A stretch of DNA of 43,374 nt from a bacterium (GCA_030824575.1 JAVBXL010000065.1:1-43374), one strand, 5' to 3'; numbered from the stretch's first letter, positions 35,046 to 43,154 are shown. A program made the numbers and translations. The notes: generated from the sequence alone by a model not told the origin.

Positions 35046-35087
35046 TCCTGGCCTAACTTGTCCTGGCCTAACTTTTCCTGGCTTAGG
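35046..35087. repeat. 15-bp tandem repeat, three copies
   Basis: TCCTGGCCTAACTTG (35046-35060), TCCTGGCCTAACTTT (35061-35075) and a partial third copy starting 35076. It lies just upstream of the enoyl-CoA hydratase ribosome site. Read in that gene's frame each copy encodes KLGQD-like residues, so copy number changes keep the frame. Confidence 0.85.
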
Positions 35088-35156
35088 GCGAAGTTGTTGG
35101 CGCATCCCATCGCCGGCGTCTATCCCCCCGTCCATCCTATCGCCTGACCGAAGCTG

Positions 35157-35258
35157 ATGATGAACCGCCTGCGCCGCGCCTTGCACCCGTTTCTGTTGTT
35201 AACGCTGGCGACCGGTGCCCTAGCGTCCTTGCTTCAGACGCGGGATGGCTATGTTTAG
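35157..35258 (+). pseudogene. Possible 33-codon gene remnant in the space before the Rieske gene
   Basis: The 365 bases between the repeat and the Rieske oxygenase gene hold no firm gene. One short frame, MMNRLRRALHPFLLLTLATG and 13 more residues, looks like a signal peptide that ends abruptly at TAG; no ribosome site is seen. It may be the relic of an exported protein. A direct repeat GAATCGATCTGG/GAATCGATTTGG lies at 35381-35405. The rest of the space (35260-35420) shows nothing I can assign. Confidence 0.2.
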
Positions 35259-35420
35259 GTCGAAAGGATCTTCGCGGCTGTGGGAAGCGTGCTACTTTTT
35301 TCCGGCATGGCGGAAAATTCGATCTGGAGCAGGGCGAGAGCGTGTCCATGGCATCTGGTGAGACGCCGAGTTGGACAGTTGAATCGATCTGGTGAATCGA
35401 TTTGGGATGGCGTTCGGCAT

Positions 35421-35437
35421 GATTACATTATACAATC
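35421..35437 (+). promoter_or_regulatory. AT-rich dyad in the Rieske oxygenase promoter
   Basis: GATTACATTATACAATC is a 17-bp near-palindrome (GATT-nn-AT-t-AT-nn-AATC) in a strikingly AT-rich patch (35420-35452), 38-54 bases upstream of the GTG start. It contains a -10-like CATTATAC. The shape suits a MarR- or TetR-type operator. Confidence 0.4.
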
Positions 35438-35474
35438 GTAAAATTATTCATTGACGCTAGGGAATCCTGACGAA

Positions 35475-36638
35475 GTGGCGGGGCAGATCGACAGGATGGC
35501 GGACCCGGACGCCGGGTGGAGCCTGCCCGCATGGACCTATAGCGATCCTGAATTTTTCGCGGTCGAGGTGGAGCGCATCTTCCGCCCGGCCTGGCAGATC
35601 GTATGTCATCAGAACGACATCCCGGCGCCCGGCGATTTCCACACGTTCGATTATGTAGGCGATAGCGTGGTCGTGATCCGGGGCGACGATGGGGCGGTGC
35701 GCGCCTTCACCAATGTCTGCCGCCATCGCGGCGCGCGGATCGTGGATGGCACAAGCGGTTGCGCGAAGAAGTTGGTCTGCCCTTATCATGGCTGGACTTA
35801 TGAGACGGACGGGCGGCTGTCCGGCGTGCCGATGAAGGCCAGCTATGGCGCGGCGTTCGCAATGGCGGACCATGGGTTGGCACCGGTCGAGGTGGAAAGC
35901 TGGCAAGGTTTCCTGTTCGTGCGGCTGGCGAATGATGGCGGGCCGTCGGTGGCGCAGATGATGGCGCCCTATATGGAGGAGGTTGCCGCCTATCGCTTCG
36001 AGGACATGCGCGCGCTGGGGCGGGTGACGTTGCGGCCGCGCAACGTCAACTGGAAGAATATCGGCGACAATTATTCGGACGGGCTGCATATTACGGTGGC
36101 ACATCCCGGCCTCAAACGGTTGATGGGCGATGGCTATGGCGTGGAAGCGTCGGCCCACGCCGACAAGATGTGGGGGCCGATAGTGGACCGGCCGTCGGCC
36201 AACCTGTCCGAGCGCGCCTATCAGCATTTTCTGCCCAACGTGCCGCATCTGCCGCCCGAACGGCAGCGGCTGTGGACCTATTACAAGCTGTGGCCCAATT
36301 TCGCGTTCGATATCTATCCCGACCAGGTGGATTTCATGGCCTGGCTGCCGGTGTCGCCAACGCAGACGCTGATCCGCGAGATCAGCTATGCCCTGCCCGA
36401 TACGCGGCGGGAGATGAAGGCGGCGCGCTACCTCAACTGGCGGATCAACCGGCAGGTGAATGCCGAGGATACGGCGTTGGTCGCCCGGGTGCAGGCGGGG
36501 ATGGCGTCGGCCAGTTTCACGGTCGGGCCGCTGAGCGAACAGGAAGTGGCGCTGCGGCATTTTTGCGGGCGGGTGCGCGATGTGATCCCGCAGGCGCGGC
36601 TGCACCGCGCACCGGGGATGGGATGGAGCATGTCATGA
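35475..36638 (+). CDS. Rieske-type (aromatic ring-hydroxylating) oxygenase, alpha subunit
   Basis: A 387-residue Rieske non-heme iron oxygenase. The [2Fe-2S] ligands are Cys82 and His84 (NVCRHRGAR) and Cys102 and His105 (VCPYHGWTY). The mononuclear iron site shows NWKNIGDNYSDGLHITVAHP, with two histidines in the HxxxxH spacing. The domain order and length match CntA/GbcA-like demethylases and other alpha-only oxygenases that act on carnitine, betaines or aromatic acids. No reductase or ferredoxin gene lies beside it. The start could be GTG 35475 (AGGGAA upstream), TTG 35451 or ATG 35496; the first is chosen because homologs, from memory, extend a few residues before the ADPDAGWSLPAWTY segment. 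It overlaps the next gene by ATGA. Confidence 0.9.
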   Translation: MAGQIDRMADPDAGWSLPAWTYSDPEFFAVEVERIFRPAWQIVCHQNDIPAPGDFHTFDYVGDSVVVIRGDDGAVRAFTNVCRHRGARIVDGTSGCAKKLVCPYHGWTYETDGRLSGVPMKASYGAAFAMADHGLAPVEVESWQGFLFVRLANDGGPSVAQMMAPYMEEVAAYRFEDMRALGRVTLRPRNVNWKNIGDNYSDGLHITVAHPGLKRLMGDGYGVEASAHADKMWGPIVDRPSANLSERAYQHFLPNVPHLPPERQRLWTYYKLWPNFAFDIYPDQVDFMAWLPVSPTQTLIREISYALPDTRREMKAARYLNWRINRQVNAEDTALVARVQAGMASASFTVGPLSEQEVALRHFCGRVRDVIPQARLHRAPGMGWSMS

Positions 36639-38245
36639 CGAAATCCTACGACGCCGTCATTATCGGGGGCGGGCATAATGGGCTGGTCTGCGCTTTCTAT
36701 CTGGCGCGGGCGGGCTATAAGGTCCGCATATTGGAGCGGCGCGCCATCGTGGGCGGAGCGGCGGTGACGGAGGAATTCCATCCGGGGTTCCGCAATTCGA
36801 CCGCCAGCTATACGGTCAGCCTGCTCAATCCCAAGGTCATCCGCGACATGGAACTGGTCGATCACGGCTATCGCGTGATCGAGCGGCCGATCAGTAATTT
36901 CCTGCCCCAACCGGACGGCGGTTACTTGAAGCTTGGTGGCGTGCTGGATAGAACGCAGGCGGAGTTTGCGAAGTTCAGCGCGAAAGACGCGGCCGCGCTG
37001 CCCGCTTATTATGACGCGCTGGACGTGGTGGCCGATGTGCTGCGCGACCTGGTGCTGAAAAGCCCGCCCAATGTCGGCGATGGGCTGACCATGATCGTCG
37101 AGGCGCTGAAGCAGGGACGGCGGGTCGCGGGGCTGGGACTGGAGCAGCAGCGCGATGTGCTGGACCTGTTCACCAAATCGGCGCGCAGCTTCCTAGACTC
37201 GTGGTTCGAGAGCGACGCGGTGAAGGCCGCGTTCGGCTTCGACGCGGTGGTGGGCAATTATGCCAGCCCCGATACGCCGGGCAGCGCCTATGTGCTGCTG
37301 CATCATGTGTTCGGCGAGGTGAACGGCAAGAAGGGCGCATGGGGCCATGCGGTCGGCGGCATGGGCGCGATCACGCAGATCATGGCCAAGGTGGTGACCG
37401 CCATGGGGGTGGAGATCAGCCTGGAGGCGCCGGTCGAGACGGTGCTGGTGGATGGCGGGCGCGCTGTGGGCGTGCGGCTGGAGAGCGGCGAAGAGGTGAT
37501 GGGCGGCGCGGTGATCGCCAATGTCGGGCCGAAACTGCTCTATGAGCGGATGATGCAGCCGGGCGACCTGCCGGCTGATTTCACCAAGCGAATCAAGGCG
37601 TTCAAGGCGGGATCGGGGACGTTCCGCATGAATGTGGCGCTGGACGCTCTGCCCGACTTCGCCTGCCTGCCCGGTGTGGGCGAGCATCACCAGTCGGGGA
37701 TCATCATCGCGCCGACGCTAGATTACATGGACCGGGCCTTCATGGACGCCAAGCGCGATGGCTGGTCGAAGGCGCCCATCGTGGAGATGCTGATCCCGTC
37801 CACCATCGACGATACGCTGGCGCCGGAGGGGTGCCATGTCGCCAGCCTGTTCTGCCAGCAATTCGCGCCGGAACTGCCCGATGGGCGTTCTTGGGATGAC
37901 GCGCGGGAGGCGGCGGCGGATGATATTATGGCCACGGTGGAGGCCCATGCGCCGGGCTTCGTCAGGAGCGTGATCGCGCGACAGATTCATTCGCCGCTGG
38001 ACCTGGAACGCAAGTTCGGGCTGGTCGGCGGCGACATCATGCACGGCAATCTGACGCTGGACCAGATGTGGGCAGCGCGGCCGGTGCTGGGCCATGGCGC
38101 CTATCGCGGGCCGGTGAAGGGGCTGTACATGTGCGGCGCGGGCACGCATCCGGGCGGCGGGGTGACCGGCGCGCCGGGGCATAATGCCGCGCGGGAGGTG
38201 TTGAAGGACGGGACGTTGCTGGGGAAATGGCGCGCGCGGGGGTGA
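36635..38245 (+). CDS. Phytoene desaturase-like FAD-dependent oxidoreductase
   Basis: A 536-residue flavoprotein. The FAD-binding motif is IIGGGHNGLVCAFYLARAGY (about 9-28), followed by ILERRAIVGGAAVTEEFHPG, the pattern of the phytoene-desaturase/PYROXD2 group. The C-terminal FAD motif LYMCGAGTHPGGGVTGAPGH is also characteristic. Members desaturate or isomerise carotenoids, or oxidise other substrates; this type often appears outside carotenoid clusters. No carotenoid gene lies nearby. Its start overlaps the stop of the Rieske oxygenase gene (ATGA), so the two are made together and may act in sequence or as redox partners. The substrate is unknown. Confidence 0.88.
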   Translation: MTKSYDAVIIGGGHNGLVCAFYLARAGYKVRILERRAIVGGAAVTEEFHPGFRNSTASYTVSLLNPKVIRDMELVDHGYRVIERPISNFLPQPDGGYLKLGGVLDRTQAEFAKFSAKDAAALPAYYDALDVVADVLRDLVLKSPPNVGDGLTMIVEALKQGRRVAGLGLEQQRDVLDLFTKSARSFLDSWFESDAVKAAFGFDAVVGNYASPDTPGSAYVLLHHVFGEVNGKKGAWGHAVGGMGAITQIMAKVVTAMGVEISLEAPVETVLVDGGRAVGVRLESGEEVMGGAVIANVGPKLLYERMMQPGDLPADFTKRIKAFKAGSGTFRMNVALDALPDFACLPGVGEHHQSGIIIAPTLDYMDRAFMDAKRDGWSKAPIVEMLIPSTIDDTLAPEGCHVASLFCQQFAPELPDGRSWDDAREAAADDIMATVEAHAPGFVRSVIARQIHSPLDLERKFGLVGGDIMHGNLTLDQMWAARPVLGHGAYRGPVKGLYMCGAGTHPGGGVTGAPGHNAAREVLKDGTLLGKWRARG

Positions 38246-38299
38246 GCGCCCCCATCGACGCCTTGCCCTCCCCCGCCTGCTTCCCTAAAGCACCGGTTC

Positions 38300-39295
38300 A
38301 TGCCCGATATCTTCATACCCGACGCGACACCCGAACTGACAGGCCGGGCGTTGTTTCCGCACAAGCATCTATTGTCCATCGCGGACATGAAGCCCTGGGA
38401 AATCCGGTTCCTGCTGGATGAGGCGGAGCATTGGGCGCAGGCGAACAAGGGCCGGGCGCGCAAGCATGACGGGCGGCTGGCGGGGATGACACAGATCAAC
38501 GCCTTTTTCGAGAATAGCACGCGGACGTTGCTGTCGTTCGAGATTGCCGGCAAGCGGCTGGGCGCGGACGTTGTCAATATGCACGCCGGCCAGTCCAGCG
38601 TGAAGAAGGGCGAGACGCTGATCGACACGGCGATGACGCTGAACGCGATGGCGGCCGATGTGATCGTGATCCGCCATGCCAGTTCGGGCGCGGTGCGGCT
38701 GATCGCGGACAAGGTGGACTGCCCGGTGCTGAACGCGGGCGATGGCTGGCATCAGCATCCGACGCAAGCGTTGCTGGACGCGCTGACCATCCGGCGCCGA
38801 AAGGGCGGGTTCGAGGGGCTGGTGGTCGCGATCTGCGGCGATGTGCTGCATAGCCGGGTGGCGCGGTCGAACATGCTGTGCCTGGCCGCGCTGGGCGCGC
38901 AGGTGCGCGCGGTGGCGCCGCCGACGCTGCTGCCGCCGGAGGTCGAGATGCTGGGGGCGACGCCCTTTACGCGGATGGACGAGGGGCTGGACGGGGCCGA
39001 CGTGGTGATGATGCTGCGGCTCCAGAATGAGCGGATGGACGGGGCGTTCATCCCCTCCCCGCGCGAATATCATGCGCTCTACGGGCTGACGCCGGAGCGG
39101 CTGGCCATCGCCAAGCCCGATGCGCTGGTGATGCATCCGGGGCCGATGAACCGGGGTGTGGAGATTAGCAGTTCGGTCGCCGACGATCCCGATCGGTCGG
39201 CGATCACCGAACAGGTGGCGATGGGTGTGGCGGTGCGCATGGCGTGCCTGGACGTGCTGACGCGCGGGGCGCGGGGCGTGGAGGGATGGGCATGA
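38300..39295 (+). CDS. pyrB: Aspartate carbamoyltransferase catalytic subunit
   Basis: A 331-residue enzyme that condenses carbamoyl phosphate with L-aspartate, the committed step of pyrimidine synthesis. The carbamoyl-phosphate motif STRT is at residues 73-76 ([12 protein letters not shown]) and HPTQ is at 153-156 ([10 protein letters not shown]). The loop SSVKKGETL supplies the lysine contributed by the neighbouring subunit. The aspartate-site segment [15 protein letters not shown] ([20 protein letters not shown]) is present near 272-291. It lacks a regulatory subunit gene; instead the next gene is an inactive dihydroorotase-like protein, the arrangement of the class A ATCase of Pseudomonas and relatives. 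A REPIN lies between the two. Confidence 0.97.
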   Translation: MPDIFIPDATPELTGRALFPHKHLLSIADMKPWEIRFLLDEAEHWAQANKGRARKHDGRLAGMTQINAFFENSTRTLLSFEIAGKRLGADVVNMHAGQSSVKKGETLIDTAMTLNAMAADVIVIRHASSGAVRLIADKVDCPVLNAGDGWHQHPTQALLDALTIRRRKGGFEGLVVAICGDVLHSRVARSNMLCLAALGAQVRAVAPPTLLPPEVEMLGATPFTRMDEGLDGADVVMMLRLQNERMDGAFIPSPREYHALYGLTPERLAIAKPDALVMHPGPMNRGVEISSSVADDPDRSAITEQVAMGVAVRMACLDVLTRGARGVEGWA

Positions 39296-39354
39296 GCATT
39301 CCGACAAACAGGGACAGCGGGATGGGCGATATCGCTGCTTCTTCAACCCTTTTT

Positions 39355-39441
39355 GTCATTGCCGCGCAGGCGGCAATCCATCTCCCACCCTGCCCATCTT
39401 CGCGAGGTCGGGAGATAGATTCCCGCCTTCGCGGGAATGAC
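39355..39441. repeat. REPIN: inverted pair of REP hairpins between pyrB and pyrC'
   Basis: Two 32-base arms, 39355-39386 and 39410-39441, are inverted copies with about five differences. Each arm holds a hairpin: ATTGCCGC-GCAG-GCGGCAAT (39358-39377) and ATTCCCGC-CTTC-GCGGGAAT (39419-39438). Stem changes are compensated on both sides. The 170-base space has nothing else but the ribosome site of the next gene. Confidence 0.85.
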
Positions 39442-39467
39442 GGCATTTGGTTTCAGGGAATGAAAGC

Positions 39468-40691
39468 GTGACTAAGATCGCCATTATCAACGGCAGGCTG
39501 GCCGATCCCGCGGGTGACGCGCTGACGCCCGGCGTCGTGTTGATCGAGAGCGACCGGATCGTCGCGGCGGGCGATGTCGCGGTGCCCGACGACGCGCAGC
39601 GGGTCGATGCGCAGGGACTGGTGGTCGCGCCGGGCCTCATTGACCTCGGCGTCTTCGCCACCGACAAGCCGGCCTTTCATTTCGGCGGGATCACGCGCGC
39701 GGCGCTGATGCCCGACCAGCGTGCGCCGCTGGATGAGGTGGGCCTCATTCGCCAGGCGACGCGGGCGGGCAAGCCTGATTTCTGGGTGCATCCGATCGCG
39801 GCGGCGACGCGCGGGTTGCAGGGCACGGAAATGGCCGAAATGGGCCTGATGCAGATGGCGGGCGCGAAGGCGGTCGGCACGGGCCGCCAGTGGATAAGCG
39901 ATTCGGGCGTGATGCTGCGGGTGCTCTCCTACGCCAGCGGGCTGGGCCTGACCGTCATCGCCCATGCCGAAGATGGCGGGCTGACGGCCAAGGCGGTGGC
40001 GACCAGCGGCGAGACGGCGACGCGGCTGGGCCTGCCCCACGCGCCGGCCTGCGCCGAAGCATTGGCGATCGCGCGCGACATCATGCTGGCGCGCGAAACG
40101 GGCGCGGCGATCCATTTTCGGCTGGTAACGACGCGGGCGGGCTTCGATTGCATCCGCGCCGCCAAGGCGGAGGGGTTGAAGGTGACCTGCGGCATAAGCC
40201 CGGCCTATCTCTATCTCAACGACCAGGCGGTGACGGATTTCCGAACCTTTGCGCGACTGTCTCCGCCGTTGCGGGATGAACGCGACCGGCAAGCGTGCCT
40301 GGCGGCGATCGCCGACGGGACGGTGGACGTCATAACCTCCAGCCACGATCCGCGCGGGCCGGAGGACAAGCGCCTGCCCTTCGCCGATGCGTCGCCCGGC
40401 ATGGCGGGGGCGGAGACGCTGCTGGCGCTGTCGCTCAACCTGGTGCGCGATGGGCAGGTGACGATCAACCGGCTGATGACGTTGCTGTCGGCCAATCCGG
40501 CGAAGATATTGGGTGTCGATGCGGGCGGCTTTGCGGCCGGCAGCGCCGCCGACCTGATCTTCGTCGATCCCGATGCGCCGTGGATCGTCGATTCGGCCAA
40601 GATGGCGGCCGCGGCGGGCAACACGCCCTTCGACCGCCTGCCGGTGCAGGGCCGCGCCCGGCGGATCATGAAGGGCGGAGTGTTCCTTTAG
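39468..40691 (+). CDS. Dihydroorotase-like protein, probably non-catalytic (PyrC')
   Basis: A 407-residue amidohydrolase-fold protein starting with GTG (39468) after AGGGAATG; the in-frame TTG at 39447 lacks a ribosome site. It resembles dihydroorotase, but the metal-binding HxH after the first strand is replaced: APGLIDLGVFATD stands where IDMHVHFREP would be. The later SSHDPRGPEDK keeps some of the second-strand site. It is thus likely the inactive partner that, in Pseudomonas-type class A ATCases, binds PyrB into a dodecamer and is needed for its activity. An active dihydroorotase must be encoded elsewhere. It follows pyrB after a REPIN. Confidence 0.88.
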   Translation: MTKIAIINGRLADPAGDALTPGVVLIESDRIVAAGDVAVPDDAQRVDAQGLVVAPGLIDLGVFATDKPAFHFGGITRAALMPDQRAPLDEVGLIRQATRAGKPDFWVHPIAAATRGLQGTEMAEMGLMQMAGAKAVGTGRQWISDSGVMLRVLSYASGLGLTVIAHAEDGGLTAKAVATSGETATRLGLPHAPACAEALAIARDIMLARETGAAIHFRLVTTRAGFDCIRAAKAEGLKVTCGISPAYLYLNDQAVTDFRTFARLSPPLRDERDRQACLAAIADGTVDVITSSHDPRGPEDKRLPFADASPGMAGAETLLALSLNLVRDGQVTINRLMTLLSANPAKILGVDAGGFAAGSAADLIFVDPDAPWIVDSAKMAAAAGNTPFDRLPVQGRARRIMKGGVFL

Positions 40692-40753
40692 GACATAACG
40701 GGAACCCCCCGCCCCCTCGCGCGCTTGCCTTTGATGACGAGCAGGGGATGGGA

Positions 40754-41671
40754 ATGACGCAGAGAGTAGCGCAGCAGGTGCATGTGGATGCGCCGTGGAA
40801 GATACCGCCGCGGGCGTGGTGGGAGATTCTGAAGCGCGTGCATGGCGCGCTGTCGGGCAATCATGTCGGGTTGCTGGCGGCTGGCGTCGCTTACTACGCC
40901 TTCCTGTCGATCGCGCCGCTGCTGGCTGCCGTGGTACTGACCTATGGGCTGTTCGGCGATCCGGCATTGGTGCAGCGGCATATGCAGGCGATCATTTCCG
41001 TCGTGCCGGCCGATGCTGCGTCGCTGATCAACGACCAGTTGCTGGGCGTTGTCAGCACGCGCAAGCCCGCGATCGGCTTTGGCCTGCTGCTGGCGCTGGC
41101 GATCGCCGTTTATGGCGCGACGCGGGCCGCGTCGGCGATCATGGAGGCGCTCAACATCGTTTATGGGCAGAAGGAAGGGCGCAACATCTTCCGCTTCTAT
41201 CGCACGTCGATGGGCATCACTTTTTCCGCCGTGCTGGTCGTGGTCGTGGGGGTGTTCACCGCGACGATCATCGGCCTGTTGCAGGATTTCCTGACCGATT
41301 GGGGACCGGGCGTGCTGTTCGCGATCAAGGCGACGACATGGGTGTGCGCGGGGTTGCTGGCCAGCGTGATATTCGGCCTGATCTACCGTTTCGGCCCGAA
41401 CAGACGTCATGCGCAATGGCAATGGCTAACCGTGGGATCGGTGTCGGCGACGCTGTTCTGGCTGGTGGCGACGCTGGGCGTGTCCTTCTACGTCTCCACA
41501 TTCGGTAATTACAACAAGACCTACGGGTCGCTGGGCGCGGTGGTTGTGTTGCAATTATGGCTGTTCGTATCGGCCTATATCGTGCTGCTGGGCGCGCAGA
41601 TCAACGCGGAAGCCGAGCGCCAGACCAGCGTCGACACCAGCGTCGCGCCACAGGATGCACAAGCCGCATAA
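40754..41671 (+). CDS. YihY/BrkB family inner-membrane protein
   Basis: A 305-residue membrane protein of the YihY/UPF0761 family. The family signature is GNHVGLLAAGVAYYAFLSIA (about 36-55), and six membrane segments follow. The later YNKTYGSLGAVVVLQLWLFV (about 255-274) and LLGAQINAEAERQ are the conserved C-terminal motif. The family was once named ribonuclease BN by mistake; its true role is unresolved, and some members may be transporters. The ATG at 40754 is preceded by GGATGGGA. The gene follows the pyrC' gene after 60 bases and precedes tRNA-Trp. Confidence 0.92.
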   Translation: MTQRVAQQVHVDAPWKIPPRAWWEILKRVHGALSGNHVGLLAAGVAYYAFLSIAPLLAAVVLTYGLFGDPALVQRHMQAIISVVPADAASLINDQLLGVVSTRKPAIGFGLLLALAIAVYGATRAASAIMEALNIVYGQKEGRNIFRFYRTSMGITFSAVLVVVVGVFTATIIGLLQDFLTDWGPGVLFAIKATTWVCAGLLASVIFGLIYRFGPNRRHAQWQWLTVGSVSATLFWLVATLGVSFYVSTFGNYNKTYGSLGAVVVLQLWLFVSAYIVLLGAQINAEAERQTSVDTSVAPQDAQAA

Positions 41672-41733
41672 TCGCGCTTGCCCTCCCCGTCATGCCACGC
41701 TAAAGCGCCCTCCTTCGCTGGCCTGGCCAGTGC

Positions 41734-41809
41734 AGGAGTGTAGCTCAGTTGGTAGAGCGTCGGTCTCCAAAACCGAATGCCGTGGGTTCGAGTCCCTCCA
41801 CTCCTGCCA
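41734..41809 (+). tRNA. tRNA-Trp (anticodon CCA)
   Basis: The acceptor stem AGGAGTG pairs with CACTCCT; the D arm is GCTCAGTTGGTAGAGC, the anticodon loop CTCCAAA carries CCA, and the T arm GTGGG TTCGAGT CCCTC follows. G73 and an encoded CCA end the gene. The order tRNA-Trp, secE, nusG, rplK is widely conserved in bacteria. Confidence 0.98.
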
Positions 41810-41819
41810 AGCGAACTGG

Positions 41820-41919
41820 CCGCGAGCCCTTGAAAAGCAAGGGCTCGCGGCTAAGTGTGCTTAGCGATTTCGAGGTGGGCGGTACGTCCACCGTTAAGAA
41901 ATCGCGGCCTTACAGGCCG
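41820..41919 (+). other. Three consecutive hairpins between tRNA-Trp and secE
   Basis: The 228-base space has a 13-bp stem CCGCGAGCCCTTG/CAAGGGCTCGCGG with loop AAAAG (41820-41850). A two-level stem follows, GCGATTTC/GAAATCGC (41864-41905), enclosing GGTGG/CCACC. Last comes CGGCCT-TAC-AGGCCG (41905-41919). None is followed by a long T-run, so they may be processing or attenuation structures. No gene is seen from 41920 to 42037. Confidence 0.6.
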
Positions 41920-42037
41920 GCGAAGTTGGTCGCGGAGCGTGCGGCCGCACCCCCGGACGCTGAAACATAGCGGGATCGGGAGGGCGGACTGTTGCTTCGC
42001 GATTTGGTGTTGGTTTCAAGACGTGCAAAGGCAGACG

Positions 42038-42241
42038 ATGGCGAAGGTATCCCCCGGCGAATTCGTCAACCAGGTACAGACCGAAGCGAAGAAGATCGTA
42101 TGGCCGACCGGCCGCGAAACGGTGATGACCGGCGTGATGGTCGTCATCATGACGACGCTGCTGGGCCTGTTCTTCTTTGGCATCGACACTTTCTTCGGCG
42201 CGATCGTCCAGTGGTTGCTGGGCGTGGCAGCGGGTCGTTAA
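42038..42241 (+). CDS. secE: Preprotein translocase subunit SecE
   Basis: A 67-residue protein with one membrane helix, the small essential subunit of the SecYEG channel. The conserved pre-helix segment FVNQVQTEAKKIVWPTGRET (residues 9-28) is present with the KKIVWPT motif. The helix VMTGVMVVIMTTLLGLFFFG (29-48) follows, then a short amphipathic tail. The length fits the single-helix alphaproteobacterial form. Seventy bases downstream is nusG, with which it is probably co-transcribed. Confidence 0.96.
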   Translation: MAKVSPGEFVNQVQTEAKKIVWPTGRETVMTGVMVVIMTTLLGLFFFGIDTFFGAIVQWLLGVAAGR

Positions 42242-42311
42242 GCCTAAGGCTTAGATTTGCGGGCGTCGGGACATTGAGCATAATGCTCTGAACAGGAGTT
42301 TAGACGGTAAC

Positions 42312-42848
42312 ATGGCGCGCTGGTACATCATCCACGCCTATTCGGGCTTCGAGAACAAGGTCAAGGAATCGATCCTGTCCGAAGCCGAGCGCATGGGCCT
42401 GTCGCAACTGGTCGAGCAGGTCGAAGTGCCTGTCGAAACCATCACCGAGGTCAAGCGCGGCAAGAAGGTCCAGGTCGAGCGCAAGTTCATGCCCGGCTAC
42501 GTCCTCGCCAAGCTGGCGATGAACGACGACATCTATCACCTGGTGAAGAACACGCCCAAGGTGACGGGTTTCCTGGGTTCGATGGGCAAGCCGCAAGCGA
42601 TCAGCGAGGCGGACGCCGCCCGCTATTTCGGCGCCCAGAAGGAAGCCGAAGCCGCCCCCAAGCACAAGGTCAGCGTCGATTACGAAATCGGCGACAGCGT
42701 CAAGGTGCTGGACGGCCCGTTCGCCAGCTTCAACGGCGTGGTCGAGGAACTGGATTTCGAAAAGAACCGCGTCAAGGTGTCGGTGTCGATCTTCGGTCGC
42801 GCGACCCCGGTGGAACTGGATTTCGAACAGGTCGAACTGTCGAAATAA
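42312..42848 (+). CDS. nusG: Transcription termination/antitermination factor NusG
   Basis: A 178-residue protein. The N-terminal NGN domain starts ARWYIIHAYSGFENKVKESI and includes KFMPGYVLAKLAMNDDIYHL. The C-terminal KOW domain is IGDSVKVLDGPFASFNGVVE (about 124-143), then ELDFEKNRVKVSVSIFGRAT and PVELDFEQVEL. NusG binds RNA polymerase, lowers pausing, and links transcription to Rho or to ribosomal protein S10. An AGGAG lies ten bases before the ATG. A strong hairpin follows the gene, so rplK probably has its own promoter. Confidence 0.98.
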   Translation: MARWYIIHAYSGFENKVKESILSEAERMGLSQLVEQVEVPVETITEVKRGKKVQVERKFMPGYVLAKLAMNDDIYHLVKNTPKVTGFLGSMGKPQAISEADAARYFGAQKEAEAAPKHKVSVDYEIGDSVKVLDGPFASFNGVVEELDFEKNRVKVSVSIFGRATPVELDFEQVELSK

Positions 42849-42872
42849 GCACTGGCCGCAAGGCTGGTTTTC

Positions 42873-42911
42873 AAAAAGGGTCGCCTTTTCTTCGGATCGG
42901 CGGCCCTTTTT
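42873..42911 (+). terminator. Intrinsic terminator after nusG
   Basis: AAAAAGGGTCGCC (42873-42885) pairs with GGCGGCCCTTTTT (42899-42911), with one T-G pair, around a 13-base loop. The downstream T-run makes it a good rho-independent terminator or attenuator. Confidence 0.85.
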
Positions 42912-42940
42912 GGCGTCTGGACGACCATCCAGATAAGGCC

Positions 42941-43007
42941 GTTCCCCGGCGCAGGCCGGGGTCCAGTTCAGAGCGTGGACCTGAACCCCGGCCTGCGCCG
43001 GGGAAAC
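42941..43007. repeat. REPIN: inverted pair of CCCCGGC-N4-GCCGGGG hairpins
   Basis: Two arms of about 27 bases, 42941-42967 and 42981-43007, are inverted copies. Each contains CCCCGGC and GCCGGGG around GCAG or CTGC. It lies in the 390-base space between nusG and rplK, after the terminator. The rest of that space (43008-43154) probably holds the rplK promoter but gives no clear -35/-10 pair. Confidence 0.82.
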
Positions 43008-43154
43008 AGGGAGCAACGGCTTATCGCGATAGGATTGAGGGCCGCGCTGGGATTTTTCGGGAACGGGACAGACCCCCTTTCCTTTCGGAACGAACATCGC
43101 TATAGGCCCGCGCTTCCATATCGCCCGTCAGGGTGGATGGAGCCAAATGCGGGA

